From Octadecabacter sp. SW4 (GTDB lineage Bacteria; Pseudomonadota; Alphaproteobacteria; Rhodobacterales; Rhodobacteraceae): a DNA stretch of 64,000 bases. The position numbers and the translations under genes are program-made. The stretch spans positions 1,922,001-1,986,000 of the forward strand of contig NZ_CP042819.1 in assembly GCF_008065155.1 (NCBI RefSeq). Direction: 5' to 3'. This document shows, piece after piece, positions 1 to 7,134 of this stretch. How positions within the stretch are numbered: the stretch's first letter is position 1; the number at the start of each line of letters is the position of its first letter. The notes under the pieces were generated by a model. That model was not told the DNA's origin, did no database searches, and was given only the letters and a program-made list of their open reading frames with translations.

Positions 1-2
1 TC

Positions 3-437
3 GGCGCGCCCGAGGGGGTGCTGCGCATCTCCGAGGCAGACCCAGACGGTTTCCTGCAAGACGTCCAGAACGGCCCGCACCACCATATGCTGGCCGATGA
101 ACCGCTGGCTTATGGCGGCACCAACCGCGGCATGTCACCCTATGGTTTTCTTGGGGCGGGGCTTGGCGCCTGCACCTCGATGACGATCCGCATGTATGCG
201 CGGCGCAAGGGCTGGCCGCTGACCCACGTGAGCGTCGATGTAACCCATGACAAGGTCCACGCCCAAGACGCCGCCGCACAGACCGGCACCAAGGTCGACA
301 ACTTCGCGCGCCTGATCACCCTGACCGGCGACCTTAGTGAAATGCAGCGGCAAAAACTGCTCGAAATCGCAAGTAAATGCCCCGTGCACCGCACACTGGA
401 ACGCAGATCGCACATCACCACCGAACTCGCGCCCTGA
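3..437 (+). CDS. OsmC-family domain, C-terminal part of a probable alpha/beta hydrolase-OsmC fusion (5' truncated)
   Basis: The reading frame is already open at base 3 and the first possible start is a GTG at 18, inside the conserved sequence, so the gene most likely begins before the window. The visible part is an OsmC/Ohr-type domain: a YGGTNRGMSPYGF segment, then GACTSMTIRMYA with the first reactive Cys, and CPVHRTLE with the second near the C terminus. OsmC-type proteins reduce organic hydroperoxides with these two Cys residues in the cytoplasm. This domain variant is often fused behind an alpha/beta hydrolase, which fits an N-terminal part upstream of the window; that fusion is inferred. 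A free-standing OsmC protein is the alternative. It converges on bioY with a hairpin between them. Confidence 0.85.
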   Translation, partial: GAPEGVLRISEADPDGFLQDVQNGPHHHMLADEPLAYGGTNRGMSPYGFLGAGLGACTSMTIRMYARRKGWPLTHVSVDVTHDKVHAQDAAAQTGTKVDNFARLITLTGDLSEMQRQKLLEIASKCPVHRTLERRSHITTELAP

Positions 438-506
438 CGACTGTTCAATAATACGTCCCGCGAGAGGGCCAGCTTTCAACTCGCCACCTGACCAAACAAC
501 GAAAAC

Positions 507-531
507 GGGGCGCAACCATCGGCTGCGCCCC
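507..531 (-). terminator. Hairpin terminator downstream of bioY
   Basis: GGGGCGCA (507-514) pairs with TGCGCCCC (524-531) across a 9-nt loop. Read on the minus strand the stem is followed by GTTTTCG, a short T run, as expected of an intrinsic terminator for the bioY transcript. It lies between two convergent genes and may also slow read-through from the OsmC gene. Confidence 0.6.
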
Positions 532-556
532 ACTATTCAACAACGCTCAGAACCGC

Positions 557-1156
557 TTAACGGCGCGCATCGCCAATCAGCTTCCAGATCGTCGGGAAGG
601 CAACGGCGGCCAGTGCCAGCTTGATCGCATCACCGATCAGGAAAGGCGTCAAACCCCAAGCGAAAATCGGCTGGTCCCAGCCATAGAGAACGCCCAGCCA
701 AATCAGGCCGGGAACATAGATCAGGGCATTGCCGATCAGCATCGCCAGTGCCATTTTACCCGCGCTGCGGTCCCAGCCTGCACGCGCCAAAGCGCCCAGC
801 GCCAAAGTGGCCAACACATAACCGACCAGATAACCGCCCGTGCCACCCATCATATAGGTAAGACCTGCTGCCTCGGCTGACGAGCCTGCAAAGACGTCAA
901 AGCCCAGCGCACCGATCAACATGTAGCCAAGGATCGTCACCAGCCCGAGGCGCGTGCCATAGGCCGCCCCGATCGACAGCACCGCAAAGGTTCCCATCGT
1001 GATCGGCACCGGCCACATCGGCACCTTGATCTTGGCGGCGATGGCCAGCACGGCAATCCCAAGCACCACCATCGCAACCTGTTTGATGCGCAGGGCCGTG
1101 CCCGCGCTTGGGCCAAAGGCCTCGCCAAGAACCTGTGTCTTCATCGTGAGGGCCAT
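557..1156 (-). CDS. bioY: Biotin transporter BioY
   Basis: This 199-residue membrane protein is the substrate-binding S component of a biotin ECF-type transporter. It has about six hydrophobic segments and BioY hallmarks: a VPMWPVPITMGTF segment near residue 45, a nearby GAAYGTRLG stretch, and GGTGGYLVGY near residue 105. The start at 1156 is supported by AGGAGAG six bases upstream; a second ATG four codons later is possible. No bioM/bioN (ATPase and coupling subunit) genes lie beside it, so it would act alone or borrow a shared energising module. No obvious BioR operator was seen upstream. Confidence 0.93.
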   Translation of the reverse strand: MALTMKTQVLGEAFGPSAGTALRIKQVAMVVLGIAVLAIAAKIKVPMWPVPITMGTFAVLSIGAAYGTRLGLVTILGYMLIGALGFDVFAGSSAEAAGLTYMMGGTGGYLVGYVLATLALGALARAGWDRSAGKMALAMLIGNALIYVPGLIWLGVLYGWDQPIFAWGLTPFLIGDAIKLALAAVAFPTIWKLIGDARR

Positions 1157-1223
1157 GTGCCGCTCTCCTGTTCGTTAATTGCGTTGCCCCTTAATTGCCC
1201 CAGCGGCAGCAGTCACGCAAGCG

Positions 1224-1622
1224 CTAAGCGCTAACGGGGCTGTAACGGGTCTGCATGACATAGTCCTTTTTCGGCCCCGAAACCGCCCATTTGGCTATCC
1301 ATGTCGGCCAGCCCACGAAGTCGTAGGTCACCACATAGGTATCGGGATCGCAGAAATGCGTCGCCTGCCCGCCGTTCGGCGGAACCGCATGGAAATACCG
1401 CCCATCATCAAAATGCACCGACAGATCGGCCTGCCACTGATACGCCCTCTCAAACGTCAGAACCTGCCCGTTCACATCAATCTCGCCGGTTTCGCGATAG
1501 GCCAGCCCGTCGTTGTCGGGGGTGAACTGCGCCATGCCACGCGCGCGCGCCACGGTGCCATCGGCATGGGTGATCTCGCGCTCAAACTGCCACGCGCCCT
1601 CGAAATCCGTTAAAACCCGCAT
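1224..1622 (-). CDS. DUF6314 family protein
   Basis: This 132-residue protein starts MRVLTDFEGAW and carries conserved aromatic and acidic patches: FDDGRYFHAVPP, CDPDTYVVTYDF and a final GPKKDYVMQTRY. That pattern matches the DUF6314 family as I know it from Rhodobacteraceae; no biochemical role is known to me. It looks like a small cytoplasmic beta-barrel (lipocalin-like), which is inference from length and alternating hydrophobics. A longer frame runs up to 1694, but the ATG at 1622 begins the recognisable domain. It is divergent from purB, and its stop region overlaps a tandem AGCGCTA pair (about 1220-1233). Confidence 0.72.
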   Translation of the reverse strand: MRVLTDFEGAWQFEREITHADGTVARARGMAQFTPDNDGLAYRETGEIDVNGQVLTFERAYQWQADLSVHFDDGRYFHAVPPNGGQATHFCDPDTYVVTYDFVGWPTWIAKWAVSGPKKDYVMQTRYSPVSA

Positions 1623-1727
1623 GTGACCCTCGCAAATTGCCGCAAGGCGCGCGGCCCCACCTTGTGGCCCACGCCCGCGCCCCTTATGACCCAAGCAATC
1701 CCTGGACCCAAATCAAAAGGCACGCCC

Positions 1728-3032
1728 ATGATCCCCCGTTATTCCCGCCCCGACATGGTTCAAATCTGGGAGCCGGCCACGAAGTTCCGCATCTGGTATG
1801 AAATCGAGGCGCACGCCTGCGATGCAATGGCCGATCTGGGTGTGATCCCGCGCGAGAACGCCGATGCCGTCTGGAAAGCCAAGGACGTGGAATTTGACGT
1901 GGCCCGCATTGATGAAATCGAGGCCGTGACCAAACACGACGTCATCGCCTTTCTCACTCATCTGGCCGAACATGTGGGCAGCGACGAGGCCCGCTTCGTG
2001 CATCAGGGCATGACCTCGTCGGATGTGCTTGACACCTGCCTGAACGTGCAACTGGTGCGCGCCGCCGACATATTGCTGGCCGATATGGATGCCCTGCTGG
2101 CGGCGCTGAAAAAGCGCGCGCTGGAACACAAAATGACCGTACGTGTGGGCCGCAGCCACGGCATTCACGCCGAACCCACGACAATGGGCCTGACCTTTGC
2201 GCGCTTTTATGCGGAAATGGACCGCAACAAGAACCGCCTGGAAAAGGCCCGCTGGGAAATCGCCACCGGTGCCATTTCCGGCGCGGTCGGCACCTTTGCC
2301 AATATCGACCCCGCCGTCGAAGACCATGTCTGCGAAAAGCTGGGCCTGCGCCCCGAACCGATCAGCACCCAAGTGATCCCGCGCGACCGTCACGCGATGT
2401 TCTTTGCGACCCTCGGCGTCATTGCGTCCAGCATCGAAAACGTCGCCACCGAAATCCGCCACATGCAGCGCACCGAGGTGCTGGAAGGGGCTGAGTTCTT
2501 TGCGATGGGCCAAAAAGGCTCAAGCGCGATGCCGCATAAAAAGAACCCTGTGTTGACTGAAAACCTCACGGGATTGGCGCGCCTTGTGCGCATGGCCGTG
2601 GTGCCGGCGATGGAGAACGTCGCCCTGTGGCATGAACGCGATATCAGCCATTCCAGCGTCGAACGCGCCATCGGGCCGGACACGACCATCACCCTTGATT
2701 TCGCGCTGCATCGCCTGACTGGCGTGATCGACAAGATGCTGATCTTCCCCGAAAACATGCTTGAGAACATGAACAAATACCCCGGTCTCGTGATGTCCCA
2801 GCGCGTGCTGCTGGCGCTGACACAGGCCGGTGTCAGCCGCGAAGACGCCTATGCGATGGTGCAGCGCAACGCGCTCAAGGTCTGGGAAGAGCGCACCGAT
2901 TTCCGCGAAGAATTGCTGGCCGACGCGGATGTCGTCGCGGCCCTTGGCGTCGATGCGATCAACGAAAAGTTCGACCTTGGCTATCACACCAAACACGTCG
3001 ACACGATTTTCAAACGCGTCTTTGGCGATTAA
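1728..3032 (+). CDS. purB: Adenylosuccinate lyase
   Basis: This 434-residue enzyme releases fumarate at two steps of purine synthesis: SAICAR to AICAR and adenylosuccinate to AMP. The superfamily signature GSSAMPHKKNP, which holds the mobile catalytic loop Ser, is present near residue 265. An earlier signature, HQGMTSSDVLDT, is near residue 90, and the GRSHG catalytic His segment near residue 143. The start at 1728 has AAAGG upstream and begins MIPRYSRPDM, the usual family N terminus; the frame is open 35 codons further up but that part is not conserved. It converges on luxI and is not in an operon with purF, which lies 47 kb away. Confidence 0.97.
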   Translation: MIPRYSRPDMVQIWEPATKFRIWYEIEAHACDAMADLGVIPRENADAVWKAKDVEFDVARIDEIEAVTKHDVIAFLTHLAEHVGSDEARFVHQGMTSSDVLDTCLNVQLVRAADILLADMDALLAALKKRALEHKMTVRVGRSHGIHAEPTTMGLTFARFYAEMDRNKNRLEKARWEIATGAISGAVGTFANIDPAVEDHVCEKLGLRPEPISTQVIPRDRHAMFFATLGVIASSIENVATEIRHMQRTEVLEGAEFFAMGQKGSSAMPHKKNPVLTENLTGLARLVRMAVVPAMENVALWHERDISHSSVERAIGPDTTITLDFALHRLTGVIDKMLIFPENMLENMNKYPGLVMSQRVLLALTQAGVSREDAYAMVQRNALKVWEERTDFREELLADADVVAALGVDAINEKFDLGYHTKHVDTIFKRVFGD

Positions 3033-3043
3033 TCCCGCGCCGC

Positions 3044-3070
3044 GCCTGTCTCACCCCCCGGAGGACAGGC
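3044..3070. terminator. Weak inverted repeat between purB and luxI
   Basis: GCCTGTC (3044-3050) and GACAGGC (3064-3070) form a 7-bp stem with a 13-nt loop in the 57-bp convergent gap between purB and luxI. There is no T run on either side, so if it ends transcription it would do so weakly or with Rho. Placement is the main support. Confidence 0.35.
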
Positions 3071-3089
3071 CGGTCGATCGGTCATGCGC

Positions 3090-3737
3090 CTAGACGGCTG
3101 GCGCATGCACGGCGGCGGTTTGCGGACGATGGGTGGCGCGCGGCAACTCTTGCAGTGTGGGCATCGTCTGGATGCTCATCACCGCGTATTTATGGCCATC
3201 GTCAGCGTTCACGTAGGGGTCGCACATCAGGGCCGCGTCGTAGCCCAGCTTGCGCAACACCCGCAGCAGCCAAAGGTTTGACAGCGAAATCAGCGTTTCG
3301 GCCCCTTCCCGTTCGGCCATCTGCACCAGCCCGTCCAGGATCAGCGCCAGACAGGTCGTGCGCTCACGCATGGATTTGACCTCGTCGGCGATCACCAGTC
3401 GGGTGCATTCCCAGACTTTCGGATCGGCGATTTCCGCGTCCAGCATTTTCGGGATCGTGCCCAGTTTGCCCATCTGCGCATCGCGCAGCATATAGGTGTG
3501 ATCCCCCCAATGGGCCATCGTCGACATGGCGCGTGCGCCTGCGATCACCTTGCCGTCCTTCAACACCAGCGAGTAGCGCGCCAGCGGATTGTCGTATTGG
3601 TCCATCTCCACACTGTCGTTATGGGGAATCGTCCAGCCCAGATTATCGACAAAGAATTTCTTGCGCAGGGCAAGATAGTCGAAATAGGCCGATCCGAACT
3701 GATGAGCGGTTGACAATTCAAACGTGATATTTTCCAT
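3090..3737 (-). CDS. luxI: Acyl-homoserine-lactone synthase, LuxI family
   Basis: This 215-residue cytoplasmic enzyme makes an N-acyl-homoserine lactone from S-adenosylmethionine and an acyl carrier protein- or CoA-bound acyl chain. The invariant LuxI residues are all visible and in register: R25, F29, W35, E44, D46, D49, R69 and the WECTR segment with E110 and R113. The C-terminal 20 residues (Pro/Ala-rich) are not conserved. The start at 3737 has GGAGAG seven or eight bases upstream, inside a perfect hairpin (see 3742-3760). It lies 113 bp downstream of luxR on the same strand. The acyl chain cannot be read from sequence. Confidence 0.93.
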   Translation of the reverse strand: MENITFELSTAHQFGSAYFDYLALRKKFFVDNLGWTIPHNDSVEMDQYDNPLARYSLVLKDGKVIAGARAMSTMAHWGDHTYMLRDAQMGKLGTIPKMLDAEIADPKVWECTRLVIADEVKSMRERTTCLALILDGLVQMAEREGAETLISLSNLWLLRVLRKLGYDAALMCDPYVNADDGHKYAVMSIQTMPTLQELPRATHRPQTAAVHAPAV

Positions 3738-3741
3738 TTTT

Positions 3742-3760
3742 ACTCTCCTTTATGGAGAGT
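3742..3760 (-). promoter_or_regulatory. RNA hairpin enclosing the luxI ribosome binding site
   Basis: On the minus strand ACTCTCC (3760-3754), a five-base loop ATAAA and GGAGAGT (3748-3742) form a perfect 7-bp stem. The 3' arm is the Shine-Dalgarno sequence of luxI, and the ATG is at 3737-3735. Folded, the mRNA would hide the ribosome site. Whether the cell uses this as a control (temperature, small RNA or translation-coupled) is inference. Confidence 0.55.
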
Positions 3761-3762
3761 CC

Positions 3763-3809
3763 ATTTAGCCCGCGCGCCTAGACATTGTTAACCACAATCA
3801 TACGTTGTG
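3763..3809 (-). promoter_or_regulatory. Candidate luxI promoter with lux-box-like dyad
   Basis: Minus strand: CACAACGTATGATTGTG (3809-3793) is a dyad with 5-bp arms CACAA/TTGTG. It is followed directly by TTAACA (3791-3786), a 17-bp spacer and CTAAAT (3768-3763). The -35-like hexamer matches consensus at five of six bases; the -10-like hexamer is poor. A dyad abutting the -35 is the classic place for a LuxR activator site. The sequence does not match the Vibrio lux box, so assignment rests on position and symmetry. Confidence 0.4.
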
Positions 3810-3850
3810 TGCATTTTCATAGGTTTTGGCGGGTATTTTCCCGTCTAACG

Positions 3851-4459
3851 CTAAATCAGGCCGAATTCACTTGCCGCTGCGGCCGCCTGTGCGCTGGTCT
3901 TGGCCCCAAGTTTCAACTTGGCATTGCGCAACCGCTGTTTGATCGCCCCTTCGGAAACACCGATCACATGGGCGATTTCCTTGAGCCGCTTACCCTCCTT
4001 GACCATGCGCAGCGCTTCGATTTCGGCCTTCGTCAGGTTCGTGGGCGGGGCCTTGTCATGGTGCAGCCGCGTCACATAGGCCCGCAGCACGGCAATTTCG
4101 GCATTGTTGAATTCGCGATCACCGCGCACGAATGATCCAAACGATCGCTGCCCTTCGGCATTGCCGTCAAAACAGGCAATCGCACAGCCAAACCGCAACC
4201 CGAACGCATGTGCCTGTTGCATCACGCGCATCGGATCGTCCAACGTGATCTCACTCCAGCGAATAGCGCCCGTATTGGTGTAAATCCAACGGATTACCGG
4301 ATCGTGCAGCATAAAGCGCTGGGTCGTGTAGTGTTCGACCCAATCCGCAGGCAAGGCGTTCACTTCCTCAAGCGGAAATGCAAATCCAACCCGCAGGGCA
4401 ATGTAATACCCCGCAGGCGCGATTGCAGCGATATCGGTCTGGCTTATCAGACCAGTCAT
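3851..4459 (-). CDS. luxR: LuxR-family quorum-sensing regulator
   Basis: This 202-residue protein has an N-terminal autoinducer-binding domain (about 1-130) and a C-terminal LuxR helix-turn-helix (about 141-202). The signal-pocket residues of the family are present: W40, Y44, D53-P54, W58 and W68. The DNA-binding domain reads LTKAEIEALRMVKEGK, then KEIAHVIGVSEGAIKQRL and ends GLI. It likely binds the lactone made by the adjacent LuxI. AAGGAG precedes the ATG at 4459. It is transcribed ahead of luxI, which also has its own candidate promoter. It is divergent from a paralogue lacking the DNA-binding domain. Confidence 0.93.
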   Translation of the reverse strand: MTGLISQTDIAAIAPAGYYIALRVGFAFPLEEVNALPADWVEHYTTQRFMLHDPVIRWIYTNTGAIRWSEITLDDPMRVMQQAHAFGLRFGCAIACFDGNAEGQRSFGSFVRGDREFNNAEIAVLRAYVTRLHHDKAPPTNLTKAEIEALRMVKEGKRLKEIAHVIGVSEGAIKQRLRNAKLKLGAKTSAQAAAAASEFGLI

Positions 4460-4522
4460 ATCGGGCTCCTTGGTGGGGTGGGAACTAGGAAACGGCTATT
4501 AATTCGAATGCCAAACATCTAC

Positions 4523-4559
4523 ACACTATTGAACTGCGCCCCTGTGGGATACACTATTG
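4523..4559. repeat. Direct repeat ACACTATTG x2 in the divergent luxR spacer
   Basis: ACACTATTG occurs at 4523-4531 and again at 4551-4559, 28 bp apart, in the 146-bp spacer between luxR and its divergent paralogue. The second copy runs into ATTGCAAT, an 8-bp palindrome. The spacing is close to three helical turns, so the copies could face the same side of DNA as half-sites. No promoter consensus is clear here. Confidence 0.4.
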
Positions 4560-4605
4560 CAATCACGCCAAGACAGGCAACCTAAAAGCGAGTGTCGCTA
4601 CGTCA

Positions 4606-5097
4606 ATGGAACAGAAAACCGAAATAAAACGTATCCTTACGTCACTTCAAGCCGCGAGCCCCTCTGGGTTTGCGATTGCCTTTCACATCCGTTTTACGAC
4701 CCCCGACTTCCTGTTTCAAACCTATCCAAAGGCCTGGATCGACCGGTATTCCGAACAGGGCATGGTCATGAAAGACCCCATTGTGCGCTGGGGCTTCGGG
4801 CAAACGGGTGCGATTCGCTGGTCCAAGCTGGAACAAGATGACGAATTCGGGGTGATTGCCCAGTCGCGCGATTTCGACATGAACTATGGCATTGCCAGCG
4901 CAATCGAGGACGGCGGCAGCCGCAGCGTTGCAGGCTTTGCCCGGTCGGACCGCGAATTTACCGACGCCGAGATCGCAACCCTCGGGGAGTCACTGGCCGA
5001 GCTTCACGCCCTGACCGCCAACAAGGACGGGATGAGCGATGCCTTGCGCGACTACCTGCAGGAAATGTCTGTGAAATTCACCCATCCCAGCGCCTGA
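4606..5097 (+). CDS. LuxR paralogue with autoinducer-binding domain only (no HTH)
   Basis: This 163-residue protein is a LuxR signal-binding domain without the DNA-binding half. Its pocket residues W44, Y48, D57-P58, W62 and W72 have exactly the spacing seen in the adjacent luxR product. The two share TGAIRWS and SDREF/GDREF-type blocks, so they are paralogues. After residue 135 only about 28 residues remain (ending KFTHPSA), and the 71 bp to the next gene hold no HTH in any frame. It could bind the signal as a sink, or pair with full-length LuxR and block it, as truncated LuxR proteins such as TrlR do in Agrobacterium. No clear Shine-Dalgarno precedes the ATG; a small AGCGA/TCGCT hairpin sits at 4587-4599. 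Confidence 0.85.
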   Translation: MEQKTEIKRILTSLQAASPSGFAIAFHIRFTTPDFLFQTYPKAWIDRYSEQGMVMKDPIVRWGFGQTGAIRWSKLEQDDEFGVIAQSRDFDMNYGIASAIEDGGSRSVAGFARSDREFTDAEIATLGESLAELHALTANKDGMSDALRDYLQEMSVKFTHPSA

Positions 5098-5109
5098 TTT
5101 CCGGCGCTG
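5088..5109 (+). terminator. Hairpin over the stop codon of the HTH-less LuxR gene
   Basis: CAGCGCC (5088-5094) pairs with GGCGCTG (5103-5109) around an 8-nt loop that contains the TGA stop. No T run follows, so it may be a weak terminator or a stabilising 3' structure ahead of the fliG-like gene. Confidence 0.4.
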
Positions 5110-5168
5110 ATCATACTTCATTCATCAAATCGTGCTGATATGTCGGCAGTTCCCCAAAGGACGCCGCA

Positions 5169-6194
5169 ATGACGCAAATCGACGAAACCGTTTCCCGCAG
5201 CCGCAAGGCGGCGATGGTTGTGCAAATGCTTTTGGCCGAAGGGCAGCGCCTGTCGCTCTCGTCCCTGCCCGAAGAAACGCAACTGCGCCTGACCCGCGAA
5301 TTGGGGGCAATGCGCACGATTGACCGCACGACACTGCTGCAAGTGGCCGCCGAATTTACCCGCGACCTCGAGGCGGTGGCGATGACCGCCCCCGGCGGCG
5401 TTGAAAAAGCGTTGAATGCCCTTGATGGGCAGATCAGCCCCGCCACCGCCGCGCGCCTGCGCGAAGAAGCCTCAAAATCGCAAGGCGGCGACCCTTGGGC
5501 GCAGGTCATTGCCATGTCGCCTGCCGACCTGCGCGCCGTCGCCACCGGTGAGGCGCTCGAAGTTTGCGCCGTGCTGATGTCGAAACTGCCCGTTGCCAAG
5601 GCCGCTGAACTGATGGGCCTGATTCCGGGCGAACGCGCGCGCCGCATCGCCTTTGCGATCTCGCGCACCAGTGCGATCACGCCAGATGCGGTCGCGCGGA
5701 TCGGTGCGGCGCTGGCCAGCCAATACGCAGGCACCCAGGCGCCCGTCTTTGCCCAGCCGCCCGTGCAGCGGGTCGGTGCGATCCTCAACTCGGTCGGCGC
5801 TGCGACCCGCGATTCCGTGCTTGCAGGGCTGGTCGATGAAGACGCCAGTTTCGCCGACGATGTGCGCAAGGCGATCTTTACCTTTCCCGATATCGCCACG
5901 CGATTGGCCGCAGGCGATGTGCCCAAGGTCACGCGCAACGTTGATAATGGCGAACTGGTCACCGCATTGACAGCCGCGCAAGCCGCAGGCGGTCAGGACG
6001 CCGAAAGCGCCGACTTCATCCTGGCGAACATGTCGCAACGCATGGCCGATTCCCTGCGCGAGGAAATGGGCGAACGTGGCAAAGTAAAGAAATCAGACGG
6101 GGAAAGCGCGATGAACGCCGTCGTCGGTGCAATCCGCGACGCGGTGGATGGCGGCGAAATCAGCCTCATCAGCACCGAGGAGGAGGAAGATTAG
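5169..6194 (+). CDS. fliG: FliG-like flagellar motor switch protein, diverged and isolated
   Basis: The 341 residues fit the length and layout of FliG, the rotor protein that passes torque from the stators to the flagellar C ring. The C-terminal third is best conserved: FTFPDIATRLAAGDVPKV, then FILANMSQRMADSLREEM and GKVKKSDGESAMNAVVGAIRD. The middle domain has KLPVAKAAELMGLIPGERARRI, but the usual EHPQ motif reads GEALE. The start at 5169 has AAGGA upstream. No other flagellar gene lies nearby; it sits beside quorum-sensing genes and overlaps the DUF1223 gene by 4 bp tail to tail. A motor role is likely but not proven from sequence. Confidence 0.75.
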   Translation: MTQIDETVSRSRKAAMVVQMLLAEGQRLSLSSLPEETQLRLTRELGAMRTIDRTTLLQVAAEFTRDLEAVAMTAPGGVEKALNALDGQISPATAARLREEASKSQGGDPWAQVIAMSPADLRAVATGEALEVCAVLMSKLPVAKAAELMGLIPGERARRIAFAISRTSAITPDAVARIGAALASQYAGTQAPVFAQPPVQRVGAILNSVGAATRDSVLAGLVDEDASFADDVRKAIFTFPDIATRLAAGDVPKVTRNVDNGELVTALTAAQAAGGQDAESADFILANMSQRMADSLREEMGERGKVKKSDGESAMNAVVGAIRDAVDGGEISLISTEEEED

Positions 6195-6886
6195 CGCAAC
6201 TCCGCCGCTGCCAGTATCCGGCCTGGGCCGCGTTCCTGCACGATCACGACGATCGGCGCCGTGCCCGCAACATTGGCCTGCATGTCCAGCGGTTCTCCAC
6301 CGTCCCATTCGCCCACGGCGCGCCAGTCATTGACGATATTGGCATAGACGAACCGGTGACCGGCATTTTCGCCACGTTCGATAGTCACGCTTTCCTGCGG
6401 CGTGTAGCGGACAACCTGCACCACCATCGGCGCGCGCGTGCGGGCCTGGCCCGCGATCTGCAACAGGTCGCCATTGCGCGAAATCTGCAATGTGACGCCA
6501 CTGGGCCGTGCGGCCTGGGTGCGAATGGCATCGGCCACATCCATCGCCTTGGCCCCGACAACATGATCCTGCCCGCCAATAATGAACTGCGGCGTATAGA
6601 TCGTGCGAAGCCCTGCCGCCACACCGTAACGTTGCTGGCGCGCCGTATAGGCCGGATCGGCAAAGCTGTCCGCCCAGCCGATATAATCCCAGTAATCCAC
6701 GTGCAGCGCGAGGGCGATCACCCCGTCACGTCCCGCCAGATCGCGCAGCATTTCATCTGCGGGCGGGCAGGACGAACACCCTTGCGAGGTATAAAGCTCG
6801 ACCACAACCGGGTTTTCTTGCGCCGAGGCAACGCCGCCAAGGGCCATCGTGATAACCCAGACGAGCGATATGAAAACCTTGCGCAT
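6191..6886 (-). CDS. Exported DUF1223 thioredoxin-like protein
   Basis: The 231-residue product has a Sec signal peptide (cleavage likely after VASAQ, about residue 23) and a thioredoxin-fold DUF1223 domain. A CSSCPP redox-type motif follows VVELYTSQG near residue 36, and HVDYWDYIGW and YTPQFIIGG are further family blocks. It probably acts in the periplasm; substrates are unknown. A CxxC motif after a beta strand suggests disulfide or thiol chemistry. It is divergent from acnA and overlaps the end of the fliG-like gene by 4 bp. Confidence 0.85.
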   Translation of the reverse strand: MRKVFISLVWVITMALGGVASAQENPVVVELYTSQGCSSCPPADEMLRDLAGRDGVIALALHVDYWDYIGWADSFADPAYTARQQRYGVAAGLRTIYTPQFIIGGQDHVVGAKAMDVADAIRTQAARPSGVTLQISRNGDLLQIAGQARTRAPMVVQVVRYTPQESVTIERGENAGHRFVYANIVNDWRAVGEWDGGEPLDMQANVAGTAPIVVIVQERGPGRILAAAELR

Positions 6887-7134
6887 GTTGTCCCCTTGCG
6901 TTGTCCTGCACCCGTCCTAACGCAGGCCCGATGCGATAGCCAATCAACCAATTGGGAAGTTCGTGACAAGTTTTCGCGAGCCTGCGTCAGCACATCGCAT
7001 CCCGGCCACCGATCCCCCTTGGAAAAGATTGTGTGCAATGGTATACAAAAACCAGAACCGCCCCTTGAATGACGCTTTCCCTTGGGGCAAAAGCACCGCA
7101 AGACCCCAGCCACCTTGTTATGAAAGGGAGCCTT

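Noticed and set aside
1220..1233. Tandem AGCGCTA AGCGCTA as a bioY operator
   Set aside because: It overlaps the stop region of the DUF6314 gene and does not resemble known BioR or BirA sites; the repeat is too short to support a call.
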